From Aporrectodea caliginosa (taxonomy: Eukaryota; Annelida; Clitellata; Crassiclitellata; Lumbricidae), in assembly GCA_020284085.1 (NCBI GenBank), contig JACEVL010000415.1, positions 2,114,227 through 2,178,226 of the forward strand: a stretch of DNA of 64,000 bases, read 5' to 3'. The notes beneath the pieces were generated by a model that saw nothing but the letters and a program-made list of their open reading frames with translations, was not told where the DNA came from and searched no databases. The translations under genes were made by a program, and so were the position numbers. Of this stretch, positions 42,670 through 56,583 are shown piece by piece (within the stretch, counting starts at the first letter, position 1; each line of letters starts with the position of its first letter).

Positions 42670-43147
42670 CATCGACCTATCAATATCAATATGGTCGTGG
42701 ATAGAGTCACGCCCGACGTGAGCCGATACCTGGGACTAGGATCACGCCCGCCTCGCAATTGGTCATTGCATGTCACATGATTGTGTGTACCTGAAACGAA
42801 CCGACCGATAAACATTGCCGTTTGCGGTGGAAGTTTGTTCACCGTGTTTTCTAAAGACGAAACGAACCCTAACCCTGACCTTAACCGACCCTCACGACGC
42901 CTAATCTGACCTTAAACGATCCTCACGACGCCTAATTTTACCCTAAACGACCCCACGAATCCTAACCTGGCCCTAACCGACCCTCAAGTTGTCCGCCATA
43001 TCAAAATTCCATGGGAAGACAACAAGTTCACGTCACAGGCTTTAGCCAATAACGCGACGGGCGTGATTGTAGTACTGGGGATCCGCTAACGCCCGGGGCG
43101 TGAACGGATCCACTACGTATCAGGTTACGTATCAATATAGGTCGATG
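42670..43147. mobile_element. 478-bp TIR element with 8-bp target duplication
   Basis: cagtgatc flanks both ends (42662-42669 and 43148-43155). The termini are CATCGACCTAT and its complement, as in the 34-bp element at 21622-21655. Inside, cgaccctcacgacgcctaat-type units repeat about three times (42890-42985), and cacgcccg/gggcgtga words recur inverted. 8-bp duplications occur in hAT and P superfamilies; assignment open. Confidence 0.85.
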
Positions 43148-43302
43148 CAGTGATCTGTATTGCTGTCTGCAGGTATAGCGATTCTGTATTATAATGGGTC
43201 CTTGCCACTGACGTAAAACTTTAGATGGCAGACTGCATGTGCATAATGCTTACTGTAGACCAGAGCCGTATATATACGGCTCTGCTGTAGACTGTAAATA
43301 TA

Positions 43303-43303
43303 G

Positions 43304-43382
<79 letters not shown>
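43303..43382. repeat. (TAA)n microsatellite
   Basis: Perfect tract directly before the first LINE 3' fragment. Confidence 0.95.
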
Positions 43383-43383
<1 letters not shown>

Positions 43384-43730
43384 GAGCGGAAAAAGAAATA
43401 TAAAAAGAAATACTGGAGCGGCGGAAATAGCCGCGACTAGAAAGCAATCCAAATACGCTGAGCTTCAGACGAGATACTGTTTTACCCCTATCGCGATAGA
43501 AACGATGGGGCCTATGGACCACGAAGGCCTGGCCTTCATCTTGGAACTCGGCCGACGATTGACAAGAACAACGGAAGATCTTCAAGAAACTTTCTTCCTT
43601 TTCCAAAAGATTTCAGTTACAATCCAGCGGTTTAACGCTATCGCGTGCCTGGGTTCGATGAGGCCCTAGAACCATGATTTAAGAACCATGATTTTAAGAA
43701 CTCTGATTTTATAATAATAATAATAATAAC

Positions 43731-43808
<78 letters not shown>
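43384..43808 (+). mobile_element. LINE 3' fragment 1 with (TAA)n tail
   Basis: Codes GAAEIAATRKQSKYAELQTR, then LAFILELGRRLTRTTEDLQE and SVTIQRFNAIACLGSMRP-stop (ends 43669). This is homologous to the C-terminus of the 43809-44756 frame. Short 3' sequence, then (TAA)n 43710-43808. 5' truncated. Confidence 0.8.
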
Positions 43809-44782
43809 CTAGCATCAGCCGCGGGCACCTCCGAGCTCCAGTCAAGCATCCTATAGGCCTACGTACTGGACAGTCAACCGGATTTGCATTACACGAACCT
43901 ATCCACGCACTGGCAGACATTAACTGGGTTGTCGTTGACAGAATACTCTCCAGCAAATATACAAGCCAAATGGGACAACCCGATTCTTCAAAGAGAGTAT
44001 TCTGAACTACTCCTTTCCACCTCAGAGCTGAGCGAACAGGCGCGCCTGAAAGCCGTGTCCTTCCAGCACGCCAGCGACTGGATGCATTCTCTGCCAATAA
44101 CATCATGCGGCCTCAGGCTTAGCGATGAAGCCATCAGAGTGGCGGTTGGCCTTCGTCTGGGGGCCAACATATGCCAACCTCACGTCTGCCCATGCGGCGC
44201 ACTGGTAACCGCTAGAGGTTCACACGGCCTCTCTTGCTCTCTCGGATTTGGTCGAGTGACCAGACACGCCGCCATCAACGATGTGATCCATCGCAGCCTC
44301 ATCAAAGCCGGCTTCCCAGCGGTTAAGGAGCCACGGGGCATGCTGCGCTCGGATGGTAAGAGACCTGACGGCACCACCCTTATACCATGGAGAGCGGGCC
44401 GAAACCTCGTTTGGGATGCAACGGTGGTTGATACGCTAGCGCCTTCCTACCTGCAGGCAACGGCCGTAACAGCAGGAGCCGCAGCAGAAATTGCGGACAA
44501 CAGGAAAAATCAAAAATACCAGACCCTTCTGGACATACATGACTTCATCCCGCTGGCCCTGGAAACTTTAGGTCCCATTAACTTAAGAGGCCTTGCTCTA
44601 ATCAGAGAGATGGGCCGTCATCTGACAAAGGCGACGGACGAAGTCAGAGAGACAACCTTTCTGTTTCAAAGACTTTCTTTGACAATTCAGCGTTTTAACG
44701 CTGTGGCCTTCGCCGGCTCTTTTGTTGACTCTATGCCCGAGATGGAAGAGGGATAGCCCTTCCAGTTTAACACTAGATTTTG

Positions 44783-44850
<68 letters not shown>

Positions 44851-44853
44851 GCC

Positions 44854-44886
<33 letters not shown>
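43809..44886 (+). mobile_element. LINE 3' fragment 2, C-terminal endonuclease-like domain, (TAA)n tail
   Basis: The frame runs from about 43809 (LASAAGTSELQSSIL, then an in-frame TAG) to 44756. Features in order: HASDWMHSLP; RLSDEAIRVAVGLRLG; CPCGALVTARGSHGLSC, a Cys/His cluster; R-H-A-A-I-N-D; EPRGMLRSDGKRPDGTTLIP then WDATVVDTLAPSYL. The K-R-P-D and W-D-A-T-V-x-D pattern after a zinc cluster fits a C-terminal restriction-like endonuclease region of a retroelement polyprotein. Such fragments are widespread in marine invertebrates, usually labelled reverse-transcriptase-like. No reverse transcriptase core is present. Tail (TAA)n 44785-44886 with one break. Confidence 0.75.
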
Positions 44887-46016
<1,130 letters not shown>

Positions 46017-46907
46017 TTCATTTTTTCATTTCATTTATTGAAACCTTTGTGAACCAATATACAAACAAAAACACAGCAAATCAATATAATGCAATCAATA
46101 AATAGACAAACATAAACTCAACAAAGAAAATCTTAACAAATCATTGGAACGCAGGCAACAACGGGGCCCCAGAAGGGATAAGAATCCCGCTTAGAGGAGG
46201 GACCCCAATTACCAGGCAGTAAATAGGGACGGAACGGATAACTTAAAGTGTCTTAATTAGAACAGACTACAAAACTAAAACTTGCCAAGGGAACAATATA
46301 AGTTCAAAACAAATGACTCGATCTTAACTACTAAACTTAACTACTACTTAACTACTGACAACTATTTAACCCAGTAGAGTGTTTAATTTATTTCTCATTG
46401 ATTAAATATGATCGCAGCATTTTTTAAATATGTGTAAATTTGGTGCCTGTTTAATATTTAGAGGAAGCGAATTCCAGATTGCGGGACCCATAAATCTGAT
46501 AGAGAATCTACGAGAGTTGGAATGCGCCTGTATGCTACGATACGATCTAGAGTTTCTAGTATAATATGGATGTACATCGGAGCCTTGTTGGAAAAAGCAC
46601 CGGTAAACGTTCGGTAGGAGGTTGTGGTCAAAGCAATAGAAGAAATCACATACCTGAAGCTTATTAATCTGATCGAATCTAAGAATCTGGAGGTCTGCAA
46701 ATAATGGGCCAGTATGCGAGCCACGGGGAGCCCTAGCAATTATTCGCACCGCTCTCTTCTGAAGTAATACTAATTTATTTAATCTTGAGGTATAGTTAGA
46801 GGCCCATACTAAATTGCAATACGTGAAGTAAGGGTATACTAACGAGTAATAAAGTTGAGAGCGAATACATTTTGGGAGCAAATGAGATGCTCTTGACAGG
46901 ATGCCAA
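46017..46907 (-). mobile_element. 3' end of a CR1/jockey-like LINE, minus strand
   Basis: Frame 46402-46907 carries LVYPYFTYCNLVWASNYTSR, LNKLVLLQKRAVRIIARA and FMGPAIWNSLPLNIK. These are the thumb and C-terminal signatures of CR1/jockey-like reverse transcriptases (Y-C-x-x-V-W; L-Q-K-R-A-V-R; W-N-x-L-P). A ~380-base 3' untranslated region ends in aataaatgaaatg and (ATT)n. 5' truncated at the (TAA)n tract 46926-46997. Confidence 0.85.
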
Positions 46908-46923
46908 CATTTTTTGCTATTGC

Positions 46924-46925
<2 letters not shown>

Positions 46926-46998
<73 letters not shown>

Positions 46999-47126
46999 CC
47001 CCCGGGGACGAGGACCGCGTACTCCAAGCTTGATCACGCTTCTTTTATTTAGTTTCTTAGAGCCTGAGGGATTTTACTTACCTCGGGCAAAAAAATAAAA
47101 TAATAATAATAATAATAATAATAATA
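46926..47126. repeat. Two (TAA)n tracts with a 100-bp spacer
   Basis: TAA at 46926-46997 and 47098-47126; the spacer has ccccccggggacgagg and no recognised element. Confidence 0.9.
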
Positions 47127-47345
47127 TATTTTCTTTATTAAGCGCCTGACAAACGCACTGCGCTGTACATTTACATGTTATGCAATTTAAATCTTAACTA
47201 CTAAGTAGGCTACTAACAGAACAGACAGCTTGCAATACAAGGCGCTAATAGCAGCCTGCAAAGCACATCCGCCCTATGGGACTCGAACTCGGTACCTCTC
47301 GCTCTCTGTGCCAGATGTTATCCAATGCGCTATCGGGCGTAGGAC
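47127..47345 (-). mobile_element. tRNA-derived SINE, second family
   Basis: On the minus strand the head has tagcgcattggataac (A box) and gagttcgagtcc (B box, about 47282-47293). The body contains tagcgccttgtattgc and the end is gcgcttaataaagaa, then (ATT)n. A second copy is at 48386-48632. Confidence 0.8.
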
Positions 47346-47971
47346 ATATATTTATTATTAAGTTAGCAGCACCACATATATAAGAATAGTAGCTAGTAAC
47401 AGTGACCTAGTAGCCTAATGCGATCAATTTATGAGAATGCATAATGTCACCGTAGCGACTGCGGGACAAAAGTAGCCCAAACATCGCGAGGACGAAATTT
47501 TCAGTCGCGAGCGTATTGAAAAGTAGCCCAACTGGCGCTTTTCGCGACGACCTGGCAACCCTGCCGTACACTGACCAAGGTATAACTGGGCATGGAAAGT
47601 GCTACTCTGACGCTAAGCGCAAAACGCCATGCAGCTTATTAACGAGCGTTGCGTCGTATTAGAGGTGTTGTCCAGATATCGTGTCCAGTGGAAGTCGAAG
47701 TCCGGTTGCCAGAGAGGAGGCAGAGCTGATGTGTTACGGTCATCGAGGACGAGAAAGCTTGGAAGTAGGGTAATCGTCCACGTACTTTAATAGGCTAAAT
47801 AAATTTACGTAGCTTACACAGTCATGTGCCAGCTTAATTAAATTTTCTTTAGGCTATTCCGGATGGGTCTAATTATCATTTAGTCCATATTATAATATTG
47901 GTGATAGCATCAATAGGCATAATTAAGCTACAACAAAAGTGAAAACTTAAGCCTGGTAGCCTAAGTGAATT

Positions 47972-48011
<40 letters not shown>

Positions 48012-48017
48012 GAATAA

Positions 48018-48053
<36 letters not shown>

Positions 48054-48385
48054 GAATAAATAAATATATATATATTTATTTATTCGTTTATGTAGAAAAA
48101 CAATCTGACAAAAACGCAGAAATGCTAACATGAGTGATAATGAATAATTAAAGTTCATTAGAAAGTTTTAGAATAAACTAGTAACTATCTTTATATAATG
48201 ATCTAGGAATAAATTGAGAGTTGTCCTTGGGTGGAAGAGTATGGTTTTGTGATCTAGGTCTTAACTGGTGAGAGGAGAGGGTCGGAGTGGAGGTAGGAGT
48301 TGTCATATGACTGCTACAAAGTCAATCCCACTAGGGAACAAAAATGGCGTCCATGGACCTATGTAGGCCTAAGCCTACCAATCAG
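47346..48385. other. No gene seen; (TA)n at 47976-48078
   Basis: A perfect AT dinucleotide tract broken by aaggaataaataa lies at 47976-48078; the arms around 48010-48090 are palindromic. Otherwise unclassified. Confidence 0.6.
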
Positions 48386-48632
48386 AATAATAATAATATT
48401 CTTTATTGAAACAATCCGGTTGACAGACCGCAACTGGTTACAGCTAGTGTTCAGTTATGCAATTGAAACAATTCACAAGAACGCAAATGACAGAAGACAG
48501 AAATCTTAACTACTAACAGAACAGACAGCCTACAATACACGGCGCTAATAGCAGCCTACAAAGCATGTCCGCCTACGGACTCGATCTCGGTACCTCTCGC
48601 TTTCTATGCCAGTGTGTTATCCAATGCGCCCC
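48386..48632 (-). mobile_element. tRNA-derived SINE, second family, copy 2
   Basis: Shares tcttaactactaacagaacag, gcgctaatagcagcctacaa and the tRNA-like head (ggtacctctcgctttc) with 47127-47345. The B box is mutated (ctcgatctcgg). It ends in a C10 run. Confidence 0.75.
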
Positions 48633-50479
48633 CCCCCCCCGATGCAGGAATCAGTGAAGATTGCGCTATAGCAAATTGCCGAACTCTCTGTAATAGATAG
48701 CTCTGGGGCGAATAACTGGCCCGGACGCACTCGTCTGATTGGCCCTCTTCCCGCACCTTGAAACGCGCGGGAAGAGGGAGTGGCAAACAAGAGCACGTGC
48801 TGCGGGGTTTGATTTTGGAGCAGTCGAGTGAAGGAGTTCCTGGGGAAAGGTCGATACGATTTTCGTGAATACGACTGGAAACAGAAGACGTCACAGGTTG
48901 GGAACTTGACTAATTTTAAAGTTACACAAACTATTTTTCAACTAAAGTAAAACAGTTTTACTAAAGTTAGCAACTGATTTAGCAAATAAGTTCACTAAAC
49001 TAAAAATAGTTAAACCTTTTCCAGCTTTTACACAAACTTTTTTTACACAATTTTTTTTCAATTGGCGTAACAAAGGTTAGCCTAAGACGTAAGTGAACTG
49101 TAATAATGCACAATTGCACAGCGTCTGTGACAATTTCATTTCCAACTATGTAGGCGTAATGTGCACTAGTGACTAGACTAATAGTCCGGTACTTGTCGGT
49201 TAATTCACCAGACTTAATTTTTTCATAGACCTTGTCGGTTAGTTCACCTGAACTATGCCTTTCTTCTCTTTTAAGCACGGTGGGACTGTTTGGCTTAGCC
49301 TCACCTAAACCTTGGCAACTCAAAATCAGAATGGTCTTTATGAAGAGCTGTTCCAGCAGTCTAGCCTCTTACATTTACAATCTTTTGGTAAATAGAGACA
49401 AGCTGTTGATTTTAAACATGTACAATGTTCTAAGAGTTGTTACAGTTGCAGACTTTGTTAGACATTTAAGTAGTTCTAACAATTTGGCATTTGTTACTAT
49501 TGAAGCAACGTAGCCCACATCAGGGTGCCTTTTAGCGTGTGGTAGCAGTTCCTGTCCCTTGTTAGTTTGTTTTGATGTGTGTAGTAATTCATTACAGACA
49601 ATAAATTCTCGTGCTACATGGTGAATATCAGTACACCGTAACATAACTATAGAAAAGTAGTTACCTACATCTGGTAGTTATCAAAACTAGTTATAACTAT
49701 TTGTCATCGTGGGACTGTTTGGCTTAGCCTCACAAAACTTAGTTACAACTACTTGTCATCTAAAGTAGTTGAACAGTAGTTTATTTTTCGAAATTAGTTA
49801 GGAAGTAGTAACAACTACTGGCTAAGTAGTCTGTGCCCATCACTGCAGCTAGCTCATCTTATTCTGACATACAGTTTGTGTCTATGTTAACTTATAATAT
49901 TGAAATGCAATCGCCCACTTTATTAAAATCCTAACCAGTATTGATATTTAAATTCTATCCTATTTCCATAGCTTTCCTTCCTCCTTGTTGTTCTTTGGGT
50001 TTGTATTCTCGCTCGACCTTGGCATCGTGTTGCTGCGAAATCTTGTCATTTCTTCTCAAGTCGTGAAGTCACTTGCTCCGATACCAAACTCTATCGTATA
50101 GTTCAGACTGTTCAGTCTTTCAACAGTTCACCGGACTGTCGTCGACTCGAAACTATACGATTGCATTACTCAACTTCATGGCCTGCACTTGGTCACACTA
50201 TAACTGCCTGCACTGCTCTATTTTGTGTATAGGCCTTAGTCACATTACTGATTATCGTTCAATAAAATTGTAGATTGCTTTGCGATGCAATCGGCGGAGG
50301 TGAAATCCGAATATTTCAACTGCAGGATTCGATCTACTCCACCGATGGACGACGTTCAACTGGAGCTTTCTGCAAAGAAGACGACGCATTGCAAAAAGGG
50401 TATATTCAAAATTCATCACATCATGACTCCGTTGTTTGCATTGAATTTTTTGGTTTTAGCCGTTCTCTGTCCTTCTAGA
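48633..50479. other. No gene recognised
   Basis: A 25-base word (cgtgggactgtttggcttag onward) occurs at 49279 and 49706. A plus frame at 49232-49513 of 93 codons and a frame at 50285-50542 are open but have no recognised family. 49000-49850 has many acttagttac/agttaac words and looks like decayed repeat. Confidence 0.45.
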
Positions 50480-51402
50480 CAGAGATGGGTACAATTAGCT
50501 AGAATTGCTAATCGATTAGAATTAGCTACTGAAATTTTTTAATCAATTAGAATTAGCAAAATCTTTTAGCTAATCGATTAGAATTAAAATTAGATTTCGA
50601 TAATCAATAGTTCAATAAATATGTTTTCTTCAGAAATTTGTCAAATGTTAATCAAAACATAGCAAGTTACTACAGCAAGTTACGGTAGCCTATTACAATA
50701 CCTAAAGCTGTAACCTATTGCAATGCCTAAACCTGCACAAGTGAGAACAGTCCACAAACCAGCAAGCAACGCCACATCGGTCAATCCGTGCTGTGTTATC
50801 GACATTGCTACTGCATAAGCCGTAGTTATTGACATTGCTACTGCATAAGCCATAGTTGTTGACATTGCTACTGCATAAGTTGCAGTTGTTGACATTGCTA
50901 CTGCATAAGCTCACTATTGCATTTTGAAGTTAACATGTCTCGAATCATTGCATAGCTTGGCCTACTGTGCCTATAGCATTTACGATGTAGCCAGCATAAA
51001 TTAAATATGCGTTCCATGGCAGCTGAGGTTGCAGGAACACAGTAGTGATGCTTGAGATGAAGAACATACAGACAAGCAAATCTTTCAGTGTTACATGAGC
51101 AGAATGGACATATAGCCATGAACAGGTAACTGAAAGTTTGAAACGGCCTTAAGATTAAAAAGTAAGTAAGTATATTCTTCAAACTCAATATCAAGAAACT
51201 CATTCTTTATGAACGCGTTCTCAGCTTAATTTTCAAACATCTTATCGATCAGCTAATCGATTTTCGATTAGAATTAGCTGAAAATTGCTATTCAATTAGA
51301 ATTAGCATCAGATGATAGCTAATCGATTAGAATTAGAATTAGCTGTTTGTTTAATCGATTAGCTAATCGATTAGCATCTAATCGATTAGTTACCCATGTC
51401 TG
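50480..51402 (-). mobile_element. hAT element remnant with transposase C-terminus
   Basis: Ends CAGAGATGGGTA and the complement of TACCCATGTCTG; flank octamers cttctaga (50472-50479) and ctgctaga (51403-51410) match 7 of 8. Both ends hold dense aatcgattagaattagct palindromes. On the minus strand at about 50899-51070 it encodes YCVPATSAAMERIFNLCWL, the hAT C-terminal dimerisation motif, ending LTSKCNSELMQ-stop. A four-copy 30-bp tandem repeat (gacattgctactgcataag) lies at 50800-50910. Internally deleted. Confidence 0.8.
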
Positions 51403-52047
51403 CTGCTAGATATTTTTGTTTCCTATTAGCCTACTTTAATTCAGAATGTTCCAGAGATGGATAACTAATCCATTAGATGCTAATCGGTTAGCTAATCGAT
51501 TAGATAAACAGCTAATTCTTATCGATTAGCTGTTATCTGGTGCCAATTCTAATTGATTAGCACTTTTCAGCTAGGCCCAAATTCCAATCGAAAATCGATT
51601 AGCTGATCGATTGGATGTTTGAAAATTAAACTGAGAACGCGTTCATTATGAATGAGTTTAGTAATATTAAGTTTGAAGAATATACTTCTTTATTTCTCTG
51701 AAGGCTGTTTCAGACTTTACATATATAATATATGTTCATGGTTATAAACGAGGGAACCAATTCAAGTTCTTATTAATGCGCTTAGTTCTCTATGCTTCTT
51801 ACAATGGCTGCACAGACAACTGATGATAAAAATTGTCCAGAATTTGTTGAAACGTTCTTCAAAAGTATTGAGGTAAAAGTGAACTTAGTAGGGAATTGTA
51901 AATAATGCAGTAAAATTATCAACATTAATTGGAGGCCAACTTGCTTTGTCAGTCACGTAAAGATTAGTTCAAGTTGACAAGCAAATGGCGCTAAATGCAG
52001 ATAAACTGCATAGAACCAATTTGGATGGAGTGTCACCATTAGTGGTC

Positions 52048-52353
52048 TCAACTTTTAACATTTTGCAAGATTTGGACTATTGCAGTCAAGGTGGCTGAGG
52101 AGACAGATCTGCATATGGCCCTGATACGTCGGAGTTGAAAGTAGGAGGAGCGTGTAAGCTGAGAAATATGTTCAGAGAAAGTAAGAGAACTGTCCAGAGT
52201 AACACCTAGGTCACTTACTCTAGTAGAGAAGGTGAATTGGGGGAAGTTTTCAGCAAGAATCAAAAGGTCAAGTTTTTGTAGTTGTTGGGGAGTGCCAAAC
52301 CAGATGAGTTGAGTTTTTAGGAATTGAGAGAGAGGCGCTTTGAAGACATCCAT
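52048..52353 (-). mobile_element. LINE reverse transcriptase fragment
   Basis: Minus frame with KTQLIWFGTPQQLQKLDL, TRVSDLGVTLDSSLTFSEHI and SSYFQLRRIRAICRSVSSAT. The V-x-x-L-G-V-x-L-D-S and R-S-x-x-x-Q-L-R-R-I-R pattern is the post-catalytic part of CR1/jockey-like reverse transcriptases. Truncated on both sides. Confidence 0.85.
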
Positions 52354-52638
52354 AGGTGTAAGTCACGAGAATAGTTGAATAGAAGTTGGATTGATGAAGA
52401 GTCTTTACGTTAAAATCGAAGTTGGATTGATTTTAAGTTGTCATGAGAGTCATTGAAATAATTGAATATGCTAAAATACAGGATACGTTCGATCACGTAA
52501 TTATATAGGCCTATACTAAAATGCAGTTTACCTCGATAACTGCAGGATGAACTGACCAGTGTGGTGTTGCTCGCGGGTTTTATAGACTGTTCTCACATGT
52601 AGAAGTTGTACAGCATTAGGTTTTGTAATAGGCTACAG

Positions 52639-53244
52639 CAGTGGTCACCAACCTTTTTTCGGTGAGGAGCTGCATTGCCAAGTTTAGCAACTTTTGGGAG
52701 CCACCATGGTTTTAGGAGCACAGCAAATACTAGCGGCTAGCACCATTAGCTGTTAGCGTTAATATCATATTATATACATCACTATGAAGAATAAGGTCTC
52801 CATAACCTGCTTCCATTTCCCAAAAAAGAAGATAAAATTGTCTATGATTTAGTCCTTTCTGTCTTTTAGACATTCATCACCGTCTGTTTGTAATTTCTTG
52901 CCACGTAAAGAATCCTGATAACGCCTAATGCAGTGAAATGAAACAAATTTGTCAAAAATCAGTCTCCTCTCATAAGCCAAACAACTCCTTAATGCACTCA
53001 GGTCATAGCAGGGGCACCATCCGTTGTAACATAACAAAGCTTTGACAAAGGAAGTTCTTAGCACCCATGAAATTTGTCAGTACATCAAAGCAATCTGCAT
53101 CCTAGTTGTAAAAGTGGTAAAAGTGTCAGAATCTCTTCTTTAATAATGGACTGTTTGCTGAATCGCACAAACACGACCATTTGAGATACGTAAGCGATGT
53201 TATTTTCTGGAAAGCTCTGGTGAGTCGCGGGTTGGTGACCACTG
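52639..53244. mobile_element. hAT-type element, CAGTGGTCACCAACC termini
   Basis: A perfect 15-bp TIR of a classical hAT type. Flanks ggctacag and ggctacat match 7 of 8. A 71-codon minus frame (52849-53064) includes VKALLCYNGWCPCYDLSAL but is not clearly transposase. Confidence 0.85.
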
Positions 53245-53460
53245 GGCTACATACAGCTTTAGGTATTTTAAAAGGCTACAGCGTTAGATATTGTAATAGG
53301 CTACGGCAACTTGGTGTAGTAACCTGCTGTACTTTGATTAAAATTTGACAGATTCATGAGGCAAATGTATGTATCGAACTATAGATTATCGAAATCTCAT
53401 TCTATTTGCTAATTGATTAGTTTCTGCATCTGATTCTAATTGATTAGGGTAATGTGACCT

Positions 53461-55240
53461 AATTCCAGCCGGGTTTTTTATTTTACATAAACTTCATCGT
53501 AAAAAAGTCAACCGACCTATTTGTATGGTATACCATATGAAAGAAAAATTGTTCTACAAGTGAACCATATTCCAGCCACTATCAAACATCTAGGCAGAAA
53601 TTGGAGCATTGAAAAATATACAAGGGCTGTATGAAACCAAATTCAAGCCATGTTAACCAAATTGTGTTGAGACGAAATATTACAGTGGTGTCCAGATAAA
53701 ATATTACAGTAGCCTATTAGGCCTAGTGTAGACCCTATCTTCTTATTTCTTTTTAATATTCAAGAAGCAATACACATGATACCATAGAATGAGCACCTTG
53801 TAAAACGCATGCTTAGATTATTAGGCCTACAGATGTGGGCATTTAGGCCTACAGATTTTAGCATAGAAAATAGGCATATTGTAACAGGTTCTACTTTTAT
53901 TTTAGGCTAAATGAGATCACCCAGATTACAAGAGTATTATTTCATCAAGAGTGAAATGTCATATCAATTAGTCATTTTGCTTTCAATTTTGTGCCCTGGA
54001 ACAAGTTGACACGTGAAATCTCTAGCTGCACAGTCATCGTCAAACTGTCCCATGATTTACTGCACATGAGCTGTGATGGCGCTCGAGTGACGTTACAGCT
54101 TACACAAGGAATCCAATCTTCATTGTATTTAGGATGCTTTTTAATTTTTATCCAAGTACAGACCACCACAATTACTACATTTCCAATTCATTCTCTTCTC
54201 GAATCTTGTTCTTATATGTCCTGAGTCCTTTTTTCAGTGTTGTTTTTCTTGCTTTTTCTGTTTTACTGTTTTAATTCTTTGTCTTCTTGCTGCCTTGGTT
54301 TCTCTCTGCCTTTGTCATTCTTGTTTTGTTTTCACGATTGGCTTTTCTTCAGCCTGTTTCATATGCTCCCTTCGATGTTAATACAAAATACTTGTCTGAA
54401 GTTTTTGCACGCTTGCTAGTTTTTGGAGCAACAACTGGATAATGCTGAATATCATTGCCTCGATCAGCTGGAAAATAGTCTACTTTGTTCTTGCTTTCGG
54501 TTTTTTTTAAGCTGCAGACATTGAGGCATTGACTTCTTGACTTGACCCTGACCCATCCTGCAAATTAATAAAGTTCCCATTAGGCCTATAAATTAATTTA
54601 TATGAAGTAGGTAATCATATTATAATAGCCAGACTTATTGGCCTAGTTCTAGCAAGTGGAGGCCCTAATTGAGAACTGGGTCTAGGCCTACATTGCTGAC
54701 CTACTAGCAAAATCTACATCTACCAAACACTGTGAACTCGACCCTGTGCCAACATGGCTTCTAAAATCTCGTCCGCACCTCTTTGCCATTATCTTAGCTT
54801 TCCTAACCAACCTTTCTCTCTCTCTACTGGCATACTTCCAAACTCTCAGAAGAGGGCAGTCATTCGTCCTTGACTCGAGAAGAGTGGTCTTGATCCCACT
54901 CTCTGTTTTAACTATATCTCATTGTCAGTAACAAACTAAACATGGGCCTACAGACCGTAGACAATAATAATGCACACAGTGTGCATTCGAATATCTCTTT
55001 ATTAGTACTGTTTGTCATATACTATATTACGGTACTTATAATTTACCAACCGTGCCTTTAAGTTCTTTGAAATTATGAAAAATCTTCTCAGAATTTATGA
55101 TGTTTACGTAAATATTTATTTTCATTCTGTCACGCCCACACACAAGCTCCTACTGGAAGCAAGCAATTTTTATGGCCGCGTTCAGTCTTGTTCGGAAAAT
55201 AGTTGCGTTCATATATATAGAAGGGTTAATATATGGTTTA
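53461..55240. other. No gene recognised; taattccagcc words
   Basis: cctaattccagccggg (53459) and its complement ggctggaatta (56430) might be ends of another nested element. Variants (catattccagcc, caaattcaagcc) recur at 53568 and 53638. T-rich 54225-54360. No supported gene. Confidence 0.35.
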
Positions 55241-56358
55241 ACCCTAAAAAATTGATACAAAAAGGTTTCTCAACGGAATCTTGTACCATTTGTAATGCTT
55301 ATTGACATAGTTAAAGTCTCCTCTGTTGGGATCATCGGAAGAGGGTCGTTTTCAAGATGGCGTCCAAGATGGCTGCCTGGAACGAAAATTGTCTATATTA
55401 CAGCCAAGAAAATTGATACAAAAGTTTTCTCAACGGAATCTGTTATCATTTGGCATGCCTATTAACATAGTAACAGTCTCCTCTATTCTGACCATCGAAA
55501 AAGGTCATTTTCAAGATGGCGTCCAAGATGGATGCCCGTAGCTAAAATAGTATATATCTCAAGCACTACTCCACCTAGATAGGTGTTTTTGATGTCTAAC
55601 GACGCTAATCATCTTCGTCATGACACAGTATAGTTGGAAAGCCTGCATTCCTATTACCATCCGAAAGAAAGGATAAAGCCAGAACTCTTGGAGAAACGTC
55701 AGCTGTCACGGTCGCTCCAGATCGAACCATTGAATCCAGTCTTCTGTTCGAACGTTTCCTGGTAGTTGCCAAAACTGGAGAACTGTCGTTGGAGGAGGTT
55801 TTGAGTTGCGAGCCAAGCCCTTTACCCCCTGCCCTCTTTGAATTCCAGAATGTCTGTAGAATGGCTGATAAGCCACAACATGCATATCAATGAACATGCA
55901 CAAGATGGCATACTAGATTTCGTACCAGAGGCAGAGAGATACGTCTTCAATGGAGGTTCCTTACTTCATCGGATACCATTGGAAAAAGGAGAAAGCTATA
56001 GTGCAATAGCACAGTCGTACGACGACTTCACCGTCCGGCAATAGATAGAGGAGTTCCTGTCCAGAGCTATCGATTGCCCATTGTTCTGCTATAACTTAAT
56101 ACAAGCCATTTATTGACCAAATCAATAGTCGTATACAGTCATTAAATGGCATGTTTTAAGTTATAGCCTATGGTTAGACACTTTTCTAGGTTGAGTAGCG
56201 CTTGAGATACAGAGAATTTTAGTTCCAGGCATATATCTTGGACGCCATCTTGACAATGACCCTGTTTTGATGGTCCGATTAAAGGAGACTATTGTAATAA
56301 GCATTTTAAATGGTAACGGATTCCGTTGAGAAACCTTTTGTATCACTTTTTTAGGGTT
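55241..56358. mobile_element. Foldback element with long inverted repeats and a broken reading frame
   Basis: ACCCTAAAAAATTGATACAA, then ggtttctcaacggaatc, then ttcaagatggcgtccaagat lies at the left. The complement is at 56165-56357, about 190 bp. The left arm is present twice in tandem (55241-55395 and about 55412-55560). Between the arms, 55680-56043 reads ELSLEEVLSCEPSPLPPALF, FEFQNVCRMADKPQ, then in a shifted frame RYVFNGGSLLHRIPLEKGES and YSAIAQSYDDFTV. These resemble an uncharacterised protein type that I associate with invertebrate repeats, from memory; at least one frameshift breaks it. Confidence 0.6.
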
Positions 56359-56583
56359 AGGTGGGATTTTTTGGTAGATTGGATGCTAAAAATAAAAAAA
56401 ATAAAAAAAGTTGCAGTGAAACGAAAGTGTGGCTGGAATTAAGGTACCTGGCAGTGCCGAGATAAGGTCTAATTACCATAGCTAGAAGATTTTTCTAATT
56501 CAGATTCTAATTGACAAGTAAATTTCAATAGCTAATTATAATTCTAATAGATTAGCGATTCCAGCTAATCATACCCATCTCTG

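Larger units (their letters stand above)
51452..56583 (+). mobile_element. Related hAT element, inverted, expanded by nested insertions
   Basis: Left end CAGAGATGGATAACTAATC matches the right end of 50480-51402; right end ctaatcatacccatctctg matches that element's left end. The two are therefore copies in opposite orientation. Flank octamers gaatgttc and caaggttc agree at 6 of 8. Near 51806 an ATG opens MAAQTTDDKNCPEFVETFF, ending at a possible donor (ATTGAG/GTAAAA), perhaps the transposase N-terminus. The rest is filled by a LINE fragment, a hAT MITE and a foldback element. Confidence 0.6.

Noticed and set aside
43884..44756. A host gene of 290 codons
   Set aside because: Its C-terminus is repeated in two neighbouring truncated copies, all with (TAA)n tails, and an in-frame stop precedes it; it is a retroelement fragment.
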